A stretch of 64,000 bases of DNA from JAEUMD01 sp036768475 (GCA_036768475.1 DAIPMW010000001.1:62001-126000); one strand, 5' to 3'. Counted from the first letter of the stretch, positions 44,271-53,908 are shown. The notes: generated from the letters alone by a model not told the origin. Translations and numbers: made by a program.

Positions 44271-45227
44271 TCAGCCGCTGAACGGGCGGTATGCCGTCCC
44301 CCGGTGGCCGTAATCGCAAACCTCGGGATGAAGGATCTCGGCAAGGATCTCTGTCGATTCGACAATGCGTGGCCCCGGCCGGTTGAAGTAGGCGTTTCCG
44401 TCCGCAACCCACACCGAACCCTCGCGCACTGCGCGCAGATGGCGCCAGATCTCGTTGTCCCTGACCGCACCCATTTCCCGTTCGGTCATCGCGAGATCGA
44501 AACCGCACGGCCCCACCAGGATCACGTCAGGATCGGCATCCGCGACAGCCTCCCAGTTGATCCACGGCGAATTTAAACCTGTCTCGCCGAACAGACTAAC
44601 GCCACCAGCCATCGAGATGATTTCGGGCATCCAGTGTCCGCCCGACATCGGCGGGTCGATCCACTCGATAAACGCGAGACGGGGCCGCGCTCGTTCCTTG
44701 ACGGCATTGGCAATTGCAGTCAGACGCGTGCGCATCTGCTGCACCACGCGAATGCCATCCTCCGGTCTGCCGATGGCCTCCGCGACCCGCACGATATCGG
44801 CAAGTAGATCATCGAGCGTATGAGGCCTGAGCGACACCACATTCGTGTCGCGCCCGGTCCAGTCGCACACCGCGCGGCTCACATCCGCCAGCGACACCGC
44901 ACAAACTTCACATTGGTCCTGCGTCAGGATCACGTCGGGCGCGAGCGCCTCAAGGCGCGCCGCATCGACCTCGTAGACTGCGAGACCATCCTTGACGAGC
45001 TCTTTCACGCGCTCATCGATCTCGCGGCTCGAACCCTCGACCTTGAACTTTGCCTTCGTCAACGCCGGCAACGTATGAACGTTTTGCGGCCAATCACATT
45101 CATGCGACCGGCCAACCTGCAATTCACCTGCACCAAGTGCATGCACGATTTCCGTCGCGCTGGCGATCAGTGAAACAATGCGAGGATCGGCAGCGACCTG
45201 CCCGCCTTTCGTGGATTGAAGAGCCAT
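44271..45227 (-). CDS. Cobalamin-binding (BtuF-like) protein without signal peptide
   Basis: Periplasmic-binding-protein fold of the BtuF/FecB class, 318 residues. It contains RIVSLIASATEIVHALGAG, GRSHECDWP, LAPDVILTQDQCEVCAVS, WIDPPMSGGHWMPEIISMAGG and DADPDVILVGPCGFDL. This set is typical of the widespread cobalamin-binding protein family that has no permease partner nearby. No signal peptide is visible, so it may act in the cytoplasm. It starts seven bases after the stop of the MoxR gene (45235), so the two form an operon on the minus strand. Genes for aerobic B12 synthesis (cobS, cobT) lie further on. Confidence 0.87.
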   Translation of the reverse strand: MALQSTKGGQVAADPRIVSLIASATEIVHALGAGELQVGRSHECDWPQNVHTLPALTKAKFKVEGSSREIDERVKELVKDGLAVYEVDAARLEALAPDVILTQDQCEVCAVSLADVSRAVCDWTGRDTNVVSLRPHTLDDLLADIVRVAEAIGRPEDGIRVVQQMRTRLTAIANAVKERARPRLAFIEWIDPPMSGGHWMPEIISMAGGVSLFGETGLNSPWINWEAVADADPDVILVGPCGFDLAMTEREMGAVRDNEIWRHLRAVREGSVWVADGNAYFNRPGPRIVESTEILAEILHPEVCDYGHRGTAYRPFSG

Positions 45228-45234
45228 GATCGTC

Positions 45235-46083
45235 TCACCCCTCGCTCTTGCGGCGGCTCATGAACGCCAGGCGCTCGAACAGATGCACGTCCTGCTCGTT
45301 CTTGATGAGCGCACCGGCGAGCGGCGGGATCAGCTTTCGTGGATCGCTCTCGCGAAGCGTCTCCGCATCGATATCCTCGTTCAGCAGCAGCTTGATCCAG
45401 TCGAGCAGCTCCGACGTCGACGGCTTCTTCTTCATGCCCGGTACATCGCGCAGGTCGTAGAAGACACGCAACGCCTCGTTCACCAGGCGCCCCTTGAGGC
45501 CGGGAAAGTGAACGTCCACGATCTCGCGCATCGTCTCGGCGTCCGGGAACTTGATGTAGTGAAAAAAGCAGCGTCGCAGGAATGCGTCGGGCAGTTCCTT
45601 TTCGTTGTTGGAGGTGATGATGACAATCGGACGCTGCGCCGCCTTCACGGTCTCACTGGTCTCGTAAACGAAGAACTCCATGCGATCGAGTTCTTGTAGC
45701 AGATCGTTCGGAAATTCGATGTCCGCCTTGTCGATCTCGTCGATCAGCAGCACAGGTCGCTGCTCCATCACGAATGCGTCCCAGAGCTTGCCGCGGCGGA
45801 TGTAGTTACGGATGTCCTTCACCCGCTCGTCACCGAGCTGGCTGTCGCGCAGGCGCGAAACCGCATCGTATTCGTAGAGCCCTTGCTGCGCCTTTGTCGT
45901 CGATTTGATGTGCCATTCGATGATCGGCACGCCAAGCGCGCGCGCCACCTCGAGTGCGAGGACGGTCTTGCCTGTTCCGGGCTCGCCCTTCACCAAGAGC
46001 GGTCGCTCGAGTGTGATCGCAGCGTTGACCGCCACCTTGAGGTCGTCTGTGGCGACGTAGGATTTCGTTCCAGAAAACTTCAT
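45235..46083 (-). CDS. MoxR-family AAA+ ATPase
   Basis: AAA+ ATPase of the MoxR type, 282 residues. Walker A VKGEPGTGKTVLALEVARAL lies near residue 30, Walker B VLLIDEIDKADIEFPNDLLQELDRMEF near 110, sensor 1 in RPIVIITSNNEKELPDAFLRRC and sensor 2 downstream. MoxR proteins usually work with a VWA-domain protein to insert cofactors or activate enzymes. No VWA gene is adjacent here, but CobT (VWA) is elsewhere in the window. ATG 46083 has CGGA at a fair distance. ATG 46089 is an alternative. Confidence 0.9.
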   Translation of the reverse strand: MKFSGTKSYVATDDLKVAVNAAITLERPLLVKGEPGTGKTVLALEVARALGVPIIEWHIKSTTKAQQGLYEYDAVSRLRDSQLGDERVKDIRNYIRRGKLWDAFVMEQRPVLLIDEIDKADIEFPNDLLQELDRMEFFVYETSETVKAAQRPIVIITSNNEKELPDAFLRRCFFHYIKFPDAETMREIVDVHFPGLKGRLVNEALRVFYDLRDVPGMKKKPSTSELLDWIKLLLNEDIDAETLRESDPRKLIPPLAGALIKNEQDVHLFERLAFMSRRKSEG

Positions 46084-46565
46084 GCACATTCCGTAAGCGT
46101 TGTAGATCAGGCGGCGCAGCTTACCCAGCCAAGCTGGCACGGTCACCCGGCTCCATGCCCGAAACCGCGACCTTCTGCAAATTTGCCGCCCATAAATCCC
46201 GTGCCTCGACCCGGCAGAAACGAACACAATCTGGCTCGTCTCTACCCCGCGACACCATGCCAGCCTGACACTCTTGATCACTCCACCGCTGCGGATCCGC
46301 CGCCCGGTGAAGAAAGGATTATAATTTATTAATAAAAACCAAGAGACTATAGAAAACACCTACTACCAGAATGATATTTGACCTGTTGCAACGTTGATCC
46401 CTCTGATTTTCCCATAAGTGTTGCATTCAGTTGGAGATTTTCTTGACATGCACGGCGCTGGCCGACATACGAGGCACAAATTTTGCTGAGAGCGCTCCAC
46501 CCAGGCCAAAGGATCGCTGGAAGTCGAACCAGGGTCGAGCAAAACCGCCTCTTGGGAGGCTGTCG
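46084..46565. other. Gap between divergent MoxR and DksA-like genes
   Basis: These 482 bases contain no supported gene. The stretch 46315-46385 is clearly AT-rich for this genome (TTATAATTTATTAATAAAAA and following). A TTGACA at 46443-46448 is followed after 17 bases by CATACG, a possible weak promoter for the DksA-like gene. Nothing from repeat families A or B is present. Confidence 0.45.
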
Positions 46566-47354
46566 ATGAGCAAGGCCAGAAAGGGTTCCAGATCCACGAC
46601 GCAGGCTCGTGCCGCCAAGGCGGCTGGCGCGTCTGTGAGACCTGCCACAAAGAAGTCCGCAGGCAGCAAGAATTCGGCCCTGGTCGGTCGAACCTCGAAA
46701 TCGCCAACCGTCAAAAAGTCCGCTGCGAAGGCTTCATCCAGGAAATCCACAGGGACGGTGAAGCCCGCTAAAAAGCCGCAGCCGGCCAAACAACGGGGCT
46801 CAAATGCATCACCCGCCAAGATTGCGTCTAAATCTGAGGTGAAACCAGCCGCCAAAGCCGTTAGGAAGGCGATCGATAAGGCAGTGAAGCCGACCATGAA
46901 GGAGAAGCCCTTGAGCGCGGGTGGCAAGAAGGCAAAAGCGGAAATCGTGCTGGATCCGGCCTATCGTCCCTCCGAAGACGAGCCCTTCATGAACGAGCGG
47001 CAGCGGATCTACTTCCGCAACAAGCTGAAGACATGGAAAGAGGACATCATCCGTCAGACCCGCGAGACGCTGGCGGGTTTGCACGAGGACTCCACCCAGC
47101 ATGCCGATCTCGCAGACCGTGCCACGTCTGAGACCGACCGCGCGCTCGAACTGCGCGCCCGCGATCGCCAACGCAAGTTGATCGCCAAGATCGACGCCGC
47201 CTTGTCCCGCATCGAGGACGGCAGCTACGGCTATTGCGAGGAGACCGGCGAGCCGATCGGCCTGAAGCGCCTGGATGCGCGCCCCATTGCCACGCTTTCA
47301 GTGGAAGCACAGGAACGCCACGAACGCCGCGAGCGCGTCTATCGCGAAGACTGA
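46566..47354 (+). CDS. DksA/TraR-family regulator with a histone-H1-like N-terminal tail
   Basis: 262 residues in two parts. Residues 1-126 are a tail almost wholly of Lys, Ala, Ser, Pro and Thr (for example TSKSPTVKKSAAKASSRKST), like histone H1 or AlgP tails. Residues 127-262 are a DksA-like domain: PFMNERQRIYFRNKLKTWKE coiled coil, DRATSETDRALELRARDRQRKL, then IEDGSYGYCEETGEPIGLKR and EAQERHERRERVY. Of the four zinc cysteines of E. coli DksA only the first remains, as in other alphaproteobacterial homologs. GGAGG seven bases before ATG 46566 fixes the start. DksA binds the RNA polymerase secondary channel and works with ppGpp. Confidence 0.88.
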   Translation: MSKARKGSRSTTQARAAKAAGASVRPATKKSAGSKNSALVGRTSKSPTVKKSAAKASSRKSTGTVKPAKKPQPAKQRGSNASPAKIASKSEVKPAAKAVRKAIDKAVKPTMKEKPLSAGGKKAKAEIVLDPAYRPSEDEPFMNERQRIYFRNKLKTWKEDIIRQTRETLAGLHEDSTQHADLADRATSETDRALELRARDRQRKLIAKIDAALSRIEDGSYGYCEETGEPIGLKRLDARPIATLSVEAQERHERRERVYRED

Positions 47355-47496
47355 CCGGCGCACAGTCCAGCCGCGCGCACCGCCTGATCGCGAGTACCAC
47401 TTTGCCGGAAGGCTGGGACACCTGCAGCGGAGTGGCAACGCCTGCGCCGGCACATCAAACGATCGTCCATCGCCGCCTGCAAAAGGTGAAGTGCCA

Positions 47497-47610
47497 TAGT
47501 GCCTGATCGGCTGAGATGGAAAGCCATGCTTGCATCGACGGTCAGGACACATGCTCGAAACAAGGTACTGGATCGCGTTCATGTTTCTGTCAAACATGAA
47601 CGCGATCCAG
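47497..47610. repeat. Hybrid B/A repeat near the end of the MscS gene
   Basis: The first about 35 bases (GCCTGATCGGCTGAGATGGA...) match the left end of family B. The rest, from ACATGCTCGAAACAAGG, matches the second half of family A. Hairpin 2 (47570-47608) is a perfect 17-bp stem, GGATCGCGTTCATGTTT with its complement around CTGTC. It lies in the gap between the convergent DksA-like and MscS genes and ends 15 bp before the MscS stop. Confidence 0.82.
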
Positions 47611-47624
47611 CCGCGCTTGCAGGC

Positions 47625-50426
47625 TCAACCGGTTCGCATTTTATGCGGCGCCTCACTGTCCGTTCTGCGCCCGCTTTCCTCGTCCTCAACCGGCTCATCC
47701 GTCACTGAAGCAGCCTTCGCCGCACGTTCAGCTGCAAGCCGCGCCACCATCGCCTTGACAAGATCAAGGTCGCGCAGATGCACATCCTGTTGCGGGAACG
47801 GGATCTCGATCCCGGCCTCGTTCAGGGCCTTGAAGATGCGCAGGCGCAGATCGGTCGATGTTCCAATCGACTTGTTCACGTCCGCAACGTAAGCACGGAC
47901 CGTGAAATCCAGCGAGCTGGCTGCAAAATTGTCGAACGAGACGACCGGCGCAGGGAACTTGAGAACCATCGTCGACTCCTGCGCCACCTTCTCCAGAAGT
48001 TCCTTGACCTGCTCCGGATCGGATTTGTAGCTCACGCCGATCGCCACATCGACTCGGCCCAGCGCATTTCGATGCGTTCGGTTCTTCACCGTACCCGAAA
48101 TCAGTTCCGAGTTTGGCACGATGACACTCGAACGGTCGAAAGTCTCGATCTCGGTCGACCGCACGGAAATCCGCCGGACATGTCCCTCGTAAGGACCAAC
48201 GCCGATCCAGTCGCCGACTTTAATCGGTCGCTCGACCAGCAGGATCAATCCCGATACGAAATTGTTAACAATCGACTGCAGACCGAAGCCGATGCCGACC
48301 GACAGGGCACCGGCCACGATGGCGATATTCGTAATATCAAGACCGCCATATGAAACCGCCGCCAGCGCCGCAAGCGCGAAGCCCGCATAGCCCACGCCGG
48401 TATGTATGGAGTTCGCAAGGCCCGAATCGATCCGCGACGGCTGCAGCAAGGTCGCCTTGAGCCAGCGCTGCAACAGCCGCGTCGCGGCCAGAAGCAGCAC
48501 GAATAGACCGACGGCGAGCAGGATGCGCGATGGTGCGATGCGAATCCCGCCAACGTCGAAGCCAAACAGCGCCGATTTGAAGAGCGCGACAATGTCGGCC
48601 GTCGACGCACCCCAGACATAGAGCACCATCGGAATGGCGATAATGGCCAGTAGCACATTGAGGACGCTGTAGACGAAGCGGTCCATCTGCCTTTGCTGCG
48701 CCTCAGCGAGCTTGAAATGGCCCGCCAGCACGCGCGTGCCGACGCCGGCTGCCTGCTCGCCCTGGATACCTCTGTCACCCGCAATTGCGCGAATACCCAG
48801 ATGCGTAAGAATGATGAAGACGACAACTGTGCCGGTCAGCATCACCTGTGCGGAGACGAACCGCGCCAATGCCACGAACCCGGCAAGCGCCGAACCGGTG
48901 ATGAAGAGCGCCAGGAGCACCAGTGGCAACCGCAACCAGCGCATCCAGCCGGCCGAATCTTCAGACTCCTCCTCACCACTCTCGATCTCAGACGCGCCCT
49001 CCGCCGCAAACGCCTCGCCGACTGGCGTGCGTGGCTCGATCGGCGTTCTCGCCAAGGCAAACAACAAACCGGCGAACAGCAAGCTGAAGGTGAAAGCCTG
49101 CGCCACCGAAACCTGAAACGGCAGGTAGAGCATATTGATGACGTCGCGCAGGACGAGATCGATTGCGTAGGCGACGACGGCTAGCCTGACGAGCATATTA
49201 AGTCGGCTCGCTGATCGATCCGACAGATTGAACAGCCGCCACGCTCCGCGACGAGGCTGCAGGATTGCCCACGACAGGCCGAAAACGACGACACCGATGA
49301 GTACGGCCCGCAGGACCACGCCCGCGAAATTCCGCGTCTGCAGATAGAGCAGATCATTGCTTTCCAGCGCGATGTAGAGGATGGCCGCCGCAGCCGCGCC
49401 TGGCAGCACCACCGCCGGTGCCACCCAGCTTGCAACCGCTGCCCGCTCCGCGAATGTCGGAGTCGTGCGACCTTCGACCGGACCCAGCCGCCCTACGATC
49501 ACTTTGCGGCGCAGCAGACGAAGACCGAAGAAGACCAGCGCTGTCAGGGTAATGATGGCCAGCAGCTCACCCTTGCGCGACGAGGCGCTCGTCCACCAGC
49601 CTTTGGCGATAGCGATGATTTCACCGCTCGCGGACGGAAGCTCATCGGCGACGGTGCGCCACAGCGAAGGGCTCAGAGGCGAATGCTTGGTTCGCGACAG
49701 CACTTGGCTGGCGAAGATCGACTGCCTCAGATCCTGCACACGGCCGATGAGCTGCCGCGCCCTCACGTCGCCGAGCTCAGCCGATTTGATAGCGCCGTCG
49801 AGTTGGCTTGCCAGGCCATTAAGACGTGCGCGCTCCGCCGCCACTTCGGCCGACTCTGGTGGTTCGTCGGACTTTGGAGCGGGCCCGAGCTTGTCGATCT
49901 GCGCCTTTATTTCGGCCAGCCGCGGCTGGATCGCGCCAATGGCTGCACGCGCCTCGGCCGGAAGCTTGTCAATCTCCGTACGTACGCGCGCGAGCCCGTC
50001 ATCGCGATCCTTCACACGCTCGACGGTCTTCTCGAATTCATCGAGCAGCGTCGAAATTCTCCGGACCGGCTGCAACACCGCCTCGAGTTGCGCAGGCAAG
50101 GGCTGAGGCGCAGCAGCCGCTGGCGCTGGAGCACCCGATCCCGCCGCTTCGCCATTGGCGGCTGGTGCAGGTGAAGCGCCCTGTTGACCGGTGGCTTGAG
50201 GCGATGCGCCGGAAGGCGATTTGTCGGCAGAACCATTGCTGCCCTTGCCCTCATCCTTCGCCGCCCCCGTCAGTCCGCCTGCCCAATTCGGCAGCGCCCC
50301 CTGCGCCAACTCGACGTGGCCGAGGCGCCTCGTCTCACGTTCGCCGGCATATGCCCGTTGGGCCGGCGCTGCCTGACTGGCGACCACGGCGAGCGCAAGG
50401 AGAACGAAACGAATGATATTCAGCAT
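47625..50426 (-). CDS. Large MscS-family mechanosensitive channel (DUF3772 type)
   Basis: A 933-residue channel of the MscK/YbdG-like large class. The precursor begins with a Sec signal (IIRFVLLALAVVASQAAPAQ), then a periplasmic proline/glycine linker and coiled-coil DUF3772 region (about 100-270), about eleven membrane helices, and the MscS domain near 700-850: ALSVGIGFGLQSIVNNFVSG, LVERPIKVGDWIGVG, ETFDRSSVIVPNSELISGTV. The cytoplasmic C-terminus ends in an acidic tail. ATG 50426 has GAGG five bases before it. Function: release of solutes on hypo-osmotic shock. Confidence 0.93.
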   Translation of the reverse strand: MLNIIRFVLLALAVVASQAAPAQRAYAGERETRRLGHVELAQGALPNWAGGLTGAAKDEGKGSNGSADKSPSGASPQATGQQGASPAPAANGEAAGSGAPAPAAAAPQPLPAQLEAVLQPVRRISTLLDEFEKTVERVKDRDDGLARVRTEIDKLPAEARAAIGAIQPRLAEIKAQIDKLGPAPKSDEPPESAEVAAERARLNGLASQLDGAIKSAELGDVRARQLIGRVQDLRQSIFASQVLSRTKHSPLSPSLWRTVADELPSASGEIIAIAKGWWTSASSRKGELLAIITLTALVFFGLRLLRRKVIVGRLGPVEGRTTPTFAERAAVASWVAPAVVLPGAAAAAILYIALESNDLLYLQTRNFAGVVLRAVLIGVVVFGLSWAILQPRRGAWRLFNLSDRSASRLNMLVRLAVVAYAIDLVLRDVINMLYLPFQVSVAQAFTFSLLFAGLLFALARTPIEPRTPVGEAFAAEGASEIESGEEESEDSAGWMRWLRLPLVLLALFITGSALAGFVALARFVSAQVMLTGTVVVFIILTHLGIRAIAGDRGIQGEQAAGVGTRVLAGHFKLAEAQQRQMDRFVYSVLNVLLAIIAIPMVLYVWGASTADIVALFKSALFGFDVGGIRIAPSRILLAVGLFVLLLAATRLLQRWLKATLLQPSRIDSGLANSIHTGVGYAGFALAALAAVSYGGLDITNIAIVAGALSVGIGFGLQSIVNNFVSGLILLVERPIKVGDWIGVGPYEGHVRRISVRSTEIETFDRSSVIVPNSELISGTVKNRTHRNALGRVDVAIGVSYKSDPEQVKELLEKVAQESTMVLKFPAPVVSFDNFAASSLDFTVRAYVADVNKSIGTSTDLRLRIFKALNEAGIEIPFPQQDVHLRDLDLVKAMVARLAAERAAKAASVTDEPVEDEESGRRTDSEAPHKMRTG

Positions 50427-50592
50427 GTAACCTCGATTTTTTCTCCGGCAGTAACGATCCACGTCGTTGGCGTGCTTACCTGCGCAATGGCGCATGGCAG
50501 CGCAAGGCCTGCCAGTCGATGGTCCGCGGATGCGGAAAAAAATCCGCATGGCTGCGCACCCCAGCACAAGGCGCGTTTGCTCTCCGCAGTTA

Positions 50593-50949
50593 TTATTCGT
50601 TCGCAGCCGAAGTGCCGAACGACCGCTGCGGACGAGAGAAAACGGGTGGCTGCGCCTCTACGACATCGCCGCCCGACTTCGCTCGCCGCGAAGCGATATT
50701 CGTCTCGATTACGAGATCTACCGGCCCCCCCGTCATGATCAGGTGCTCAACATCGTCACGGCGAACGAGAACCAGCCGTCGTCTCCCGTCGATGCTCGAT
50801 TGTTCCACCACATCGAGCCGCCGCTCGGCCCGATTGCCGAACACACTCCCGCCGTTGCCCTGCAGGTAGTTGCGCCCGAAATAAAACGCCGCCGCAGCAG
50901 CACCGCCCAGAAGCACGATCACGAGGAGATAATTTAAGATGTCCCACAT
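50593..50949 (-). CDS. FliO-like single-helix membrane protein
   Basis: 118 residues: one membrane helix (ILNYLLVIVLLGGAAAAAFYFG) followed by AERRLDVVEQSSIDGRRRLVLVRRDDVEHLIMTGGPVDLVIE. This is the FliO family pattern of a helix plus small beta domain, normally a flagellar export component. No flagellar gene is in the window. Similar proteins next to cckA occur in relatives, so the gene may have a role other than flagella (inference). GTG 50994 would add 15 residues. Confidence 0.75.
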   Translation of the reverse strand: MWDILNYLLVIVLLGGAAAAAFYFGRNYLQGNGGSVFGNRAERRLDVVEQSSIDGRRRLVLVRRDDVEHLIMTGGPVDLVIETNIASRRAKSGGDVVEAQPPVFSRPQRSFGTSAANE

Positions 50950-51297
50950 GGCCTGCGGTCGCGGCCGCGCCGCGCTCCCCTCTGGATGGTTCACTTACCC
51001 CGGAAATACCGCCCCGATTTGGTGCGGAACTTTACCGGATTTCGGATGCAGACAGGCGATTCAGCCCCGAAACGGCCGTCGTGCAACCCGATATGTGCGG
51101 AGCTATAGCGCGAAATTCATGGCATTTTAACCCTAATGATCGAAGTGTTGATGATCGTCGCGGTCGGACACGTCGCCGCTGCCTGGCGGAACCTTGCGGT
51201 TCCCTCCGGCGCCCGCCGTACCCGCCCGTGGCACAGCATCCCCGGTCGCTTTTGGACCGGTTTTTCTCCGTAGCGTCATCATCTTGAGTATCCGTAT
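50950..51297. other. Gap between divergent FliO-like gene and cckA
   Basis: About 350 bases without a supported gene. TTTTAACCCTAAT at about 51124-51136 resembles part of a CtrA-type site (TTAA-N7-TTAA), but the second half reads GATC instead of TTAA. The frame of the FliO-like gene remains open up to GTG 50994. No repeat or terminator seen. Confidence 0.4.
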
Positions 51298-53880
51298 ATG
51301 TTTGAGCCTATTAAGGCCGTCCGTCCTACGAATCAGCTAGCTTCGCTCGCCATGAGCGATGCAAAGGGGCCTTCCGACAGAATTGCAGCCGATGACCCGC
51401 TTTGTGCCCTGCGCAGCGGCGGCGGCTACGCGACAATTCTTGTAGTACTGGCCGCGGCAGGCGCCGCAGTGTTGTCGCTCATCGCCAACGATTCCGGTTC
51501 TCCCCTCTTCCTCACCGCGCTCGCCACTTTGGCAATGCTCGGGGTCTTTTTCGTCCTCGGAATGGCCGCCGGTCACATCCGCATTGGTGAACGCTTGCCC
51601 GAGGCGGACCTGCTCAAGGCCATCAACGACAGTCAGGACGAAGCGATCCTCGTCGCCTTGCGGCGTGGTGGGCAGCCGATTTATGCGAACCGCGCCATGG
51701 CTGAAATCGTCGGGCGTTCCGAATCGGGCGCGCTCGGCATGCTTGAGAATGCCCTTGCCGGCGTCAGCGAGGCCGCCGAGGCGCTGTTCCGCCTGAACCG
51801 AGCGGCGATGGCAGGGGAGACACGCAGCGAGATCGTGCCCGCACCACTACGCGACGGCGATACCGTACCACGCTACTTCGACGTCTCGGTCCGTCCCTTC
51901 ACCACCGACGCCGTGCAACGCGATCCCGGCCCGCTCATCATCTGGACCTTGACCGACGTGACCGAGCAGCGTCGGAAGGAGACCGCCAAAAGCGCTGCCG
52001 TCGATGCTGAGCTCCGTCTTTATGACACGATGCCGCTCGGCCTTTTGAAGGTGGATTCTGAAGGTGTCCTCACCCACGCCAATCGTACGCTCGTCGACTG
52101 GATCGGAATAACACCCGAGGCGATCGACAAGCAGATGCTGCGTCTCACCGATCTCGTTTCATCCGACGGCGCCGAAGTCCTGCTGAGGGCCGCCCATCGC
52201 GGCGTCGATAGCCTTGTCATCGACCTCGATATGATCCGTGAGGACGGTCGTTCTTTGCCGATGCACCTGATCTGCCGCAGCAGCTTTGAGGGAGGAGAAC
52301 CCGCCGGCCTCGTGATCGGCTGCCTCAACAGCGAGTCGGAAGCGCCCGGACTTCCCCTCTCGCGATTTTTCCAGTCGGCCCCATTCGGCATTGCGACGGT
52401 CGGCTCCGATGGCAGGATCACCAAAGCCAATACGGCATTCGCTCGCATGATCCTCGATGGGACCAGCGGCGCCGGTGAATACATCCTGGACGCGCTGACG
52501 CCCGGTTCCACCCCTACCGCCCGCCAGCAGGTCGAGGCGGGATTGAAGGACGTGCTTGCAGGCCGTGGCAATATCGCTCCAATCGAGATTACGGTCGGCC
52601 AGAACAACGAATATACACGGCGCGTGTTCATGAGCCCGCTCGCCGGCGATACGGGTGCGCGGGAAGCCGCCGTCTTCTACGTCCTGGACGCCACCGAGCA
52701 GAAGCGCCTTGAGGCCCGTTTTGCGCAATCCAACAAGATGGAAGCCGTGGGAACGCTTGCCGGTGGCATCGCACATGACTTCAACAACGTGCTGACAGCC
52801 ATCATCGGTCACGCTGAGTTCCTTCTGCAGAGCCATAAGCCGGGCGACCCCGCTCACCGCGATCTGCTCACGATCAAGTCGTCGGCAACCCGCGCCACGG
52901 CACTCGTCGCCAAGCTCCTCGCCTTCTCGCGCCAGCAGACACTGCACAACGAAGTGCTCCAGCTCGGCGAGGTGGTGAGCGAGATTACCCCGCTCATGAC
53001 CAAGACGCTCGGCGAGAAAATCCCGCTAAAGGTCCGCACCGAGCGCGAGCTGTGGCTCGTTAAGACCGACAAGTCCCAAATCGATCGCGTCATCGTCAAT
53101 CTGGTGATGAACGCCAAGGACGCGATGCCGGACGGCGGCGAGCTCACGATCCACACGCGCAACGTCACCGAGCGCGAATGCCAGAAAATGGATCACTTCG
53201 GTCTGCAGGTTGGCGAATACGTCATGATCGAAGTGTCCGACACCGGCACGGGCATGAGCCCGGAGACCCTGAACAAGATCTTTGAGCCCTTCTTCACGAC
53301 AAAGGGTGTCGGCAAGGGCACCGGCCTTGGCCTCGCCACCGTCTACGGTATCGTCAAGCAATCCGGCGGCTTCATCTTCCCTGAAAGCGAACTGGGCAAG
53401 GGCACGACGTTCCGTGTTTTCCTCCCGCGCTACGTGCCCGATGCCGAGGAAGAGGCGACGCTTCAGCAGCGCCAGGCAAAGAAGGAATCGCGCCACGCCC
53501 CTGACGTCACTGGCTCCGGCCGCGTGCTGCTCGTCGAGGACGAGGATGGTGTCAGAAGTTTCGCGGTCAGAGCGCTCAGAAGCCGCGGCTTCGAAGTGCT
53601 CGAGGCAAGCAACGGCGCAGAGGCACTCGACCTCATCGAAACCAGCGAGATCGATCCCGACATTGTCGTCTCCGACGTCGTAATGCCCGAAGTCGACGGG
53701 CCGACACTATTGAAGACGCTGCGCAAGACCCACCCCGACCTGAAATTCGTGTTTATGTCCGGCTATCCGAACGACGCATTCCGCGCCGGCCTCGACGCGG
53801 AGGAAAGGTTCGGCTTCCTGCCCAAGCCGTTCTCCCTCGCCCAGCTCGTTGGCAAGGTGAAGGAGGAACTGGCAAGCTGA
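51298..53880 (+). CDS. cckA: Hybrid histidine kinase CckA
   Basis: CckA is the essential alphaproteobacterial kinase/phosphatase that controls CtrA and CpdR through ChpT. The 860 residues have two N-terminal membrane helices (residues about 42-60 and 67-92), PAS domains at about 100-225, 230-345 and 355-475, then the phosphoacceptor in GTLAGGIAHDFNNVLTAI near 495. HATPase motifs follow (NAKDAMPDGG, DTGTGM, TTKGVGKGTGLGL), and a receiver domain with VVSDVVMPEVDGP near 785. Size and layout fit the family. ATG 51298 has only a weak ribosome site. Confidence 0.95.
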   Translation: MFEPIKAVRPTNQLASLAMSDAKGPSDRIAADDPLCALRSGGGYATILVVLAAAGAAVLSLIANDSGSPLFLTALATLAMLGVFFVLGMAAGHIRIGERLPEADLLKAINDSQDEAILVALRRGGQPIYANRAMAEIVGRSESGALGMLENALAGVSEAAEALFRLNRAAMAGETRSEIVPAPLRDGDTVPRYFDVSVRPFTTDAVQRDPGPLIIWTLTDVTEQRRKETAKSAAVDAELRLYDTMPLGLLKVDSEGVLTHANRTLVDWIGITPEAIDKQMLRLTDLVSSDGAEVLLRAAHRGVDSLVIDLDMIREDGRSLPMHLICRSSFEGGEPAGLVIGCLNSESEAPGLPLSRFFQSAPFGIATVGSDGRITKANTAFARMILDGTSGAGEYILDALTPGSTPTARQQVEAGLKDVLAGRGNIAPIEITVGQNNEYTRRVFMSPLAGDTGAREAAVFYVLDATEQKRLEARFAQSNKMEAVGTLAGGIAHDFNNVLTAIIGHAEFLLQSHKPGDPAHRDLLTIKSSATRATALVAKLLAFSRQQTLHNEVLQLGEVVSEITPLMTKTLGEKIPLKVRTERELWLVKTDKSQIDRVIVNLVMNAKDAMPDGGELTIHTRNVTERECQKMDHFGLQVGEYVMIEVSDTGTGMSPETLNKIFEPFFTTKGVGKGTGLGLATVYGIVKQSGGFIFPESELGKGTTFRVFLPRYVPDAEEEATLQQRQAKKESRHAPDVTGSGRVLLVEDEDGVRSFAVRALRSRGFEVLEASNGAEALDLIETSEIDPDIVVSDVVMPEVDGPTLLKTLRKTHPDLKFVFMSGYPNDAFRAGLDAEERFGFLPKPFSLAQLVGKVKEELAS

Positions 53881-53908
53881 AATCACGCCAGAGACCGGCA
53901 ATGAATGT

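Noticed and set aside
51124..51140. Possible CtrA box upstream of cckA
   Set aside because: Only one TTAA half is present; the second reads GATC.
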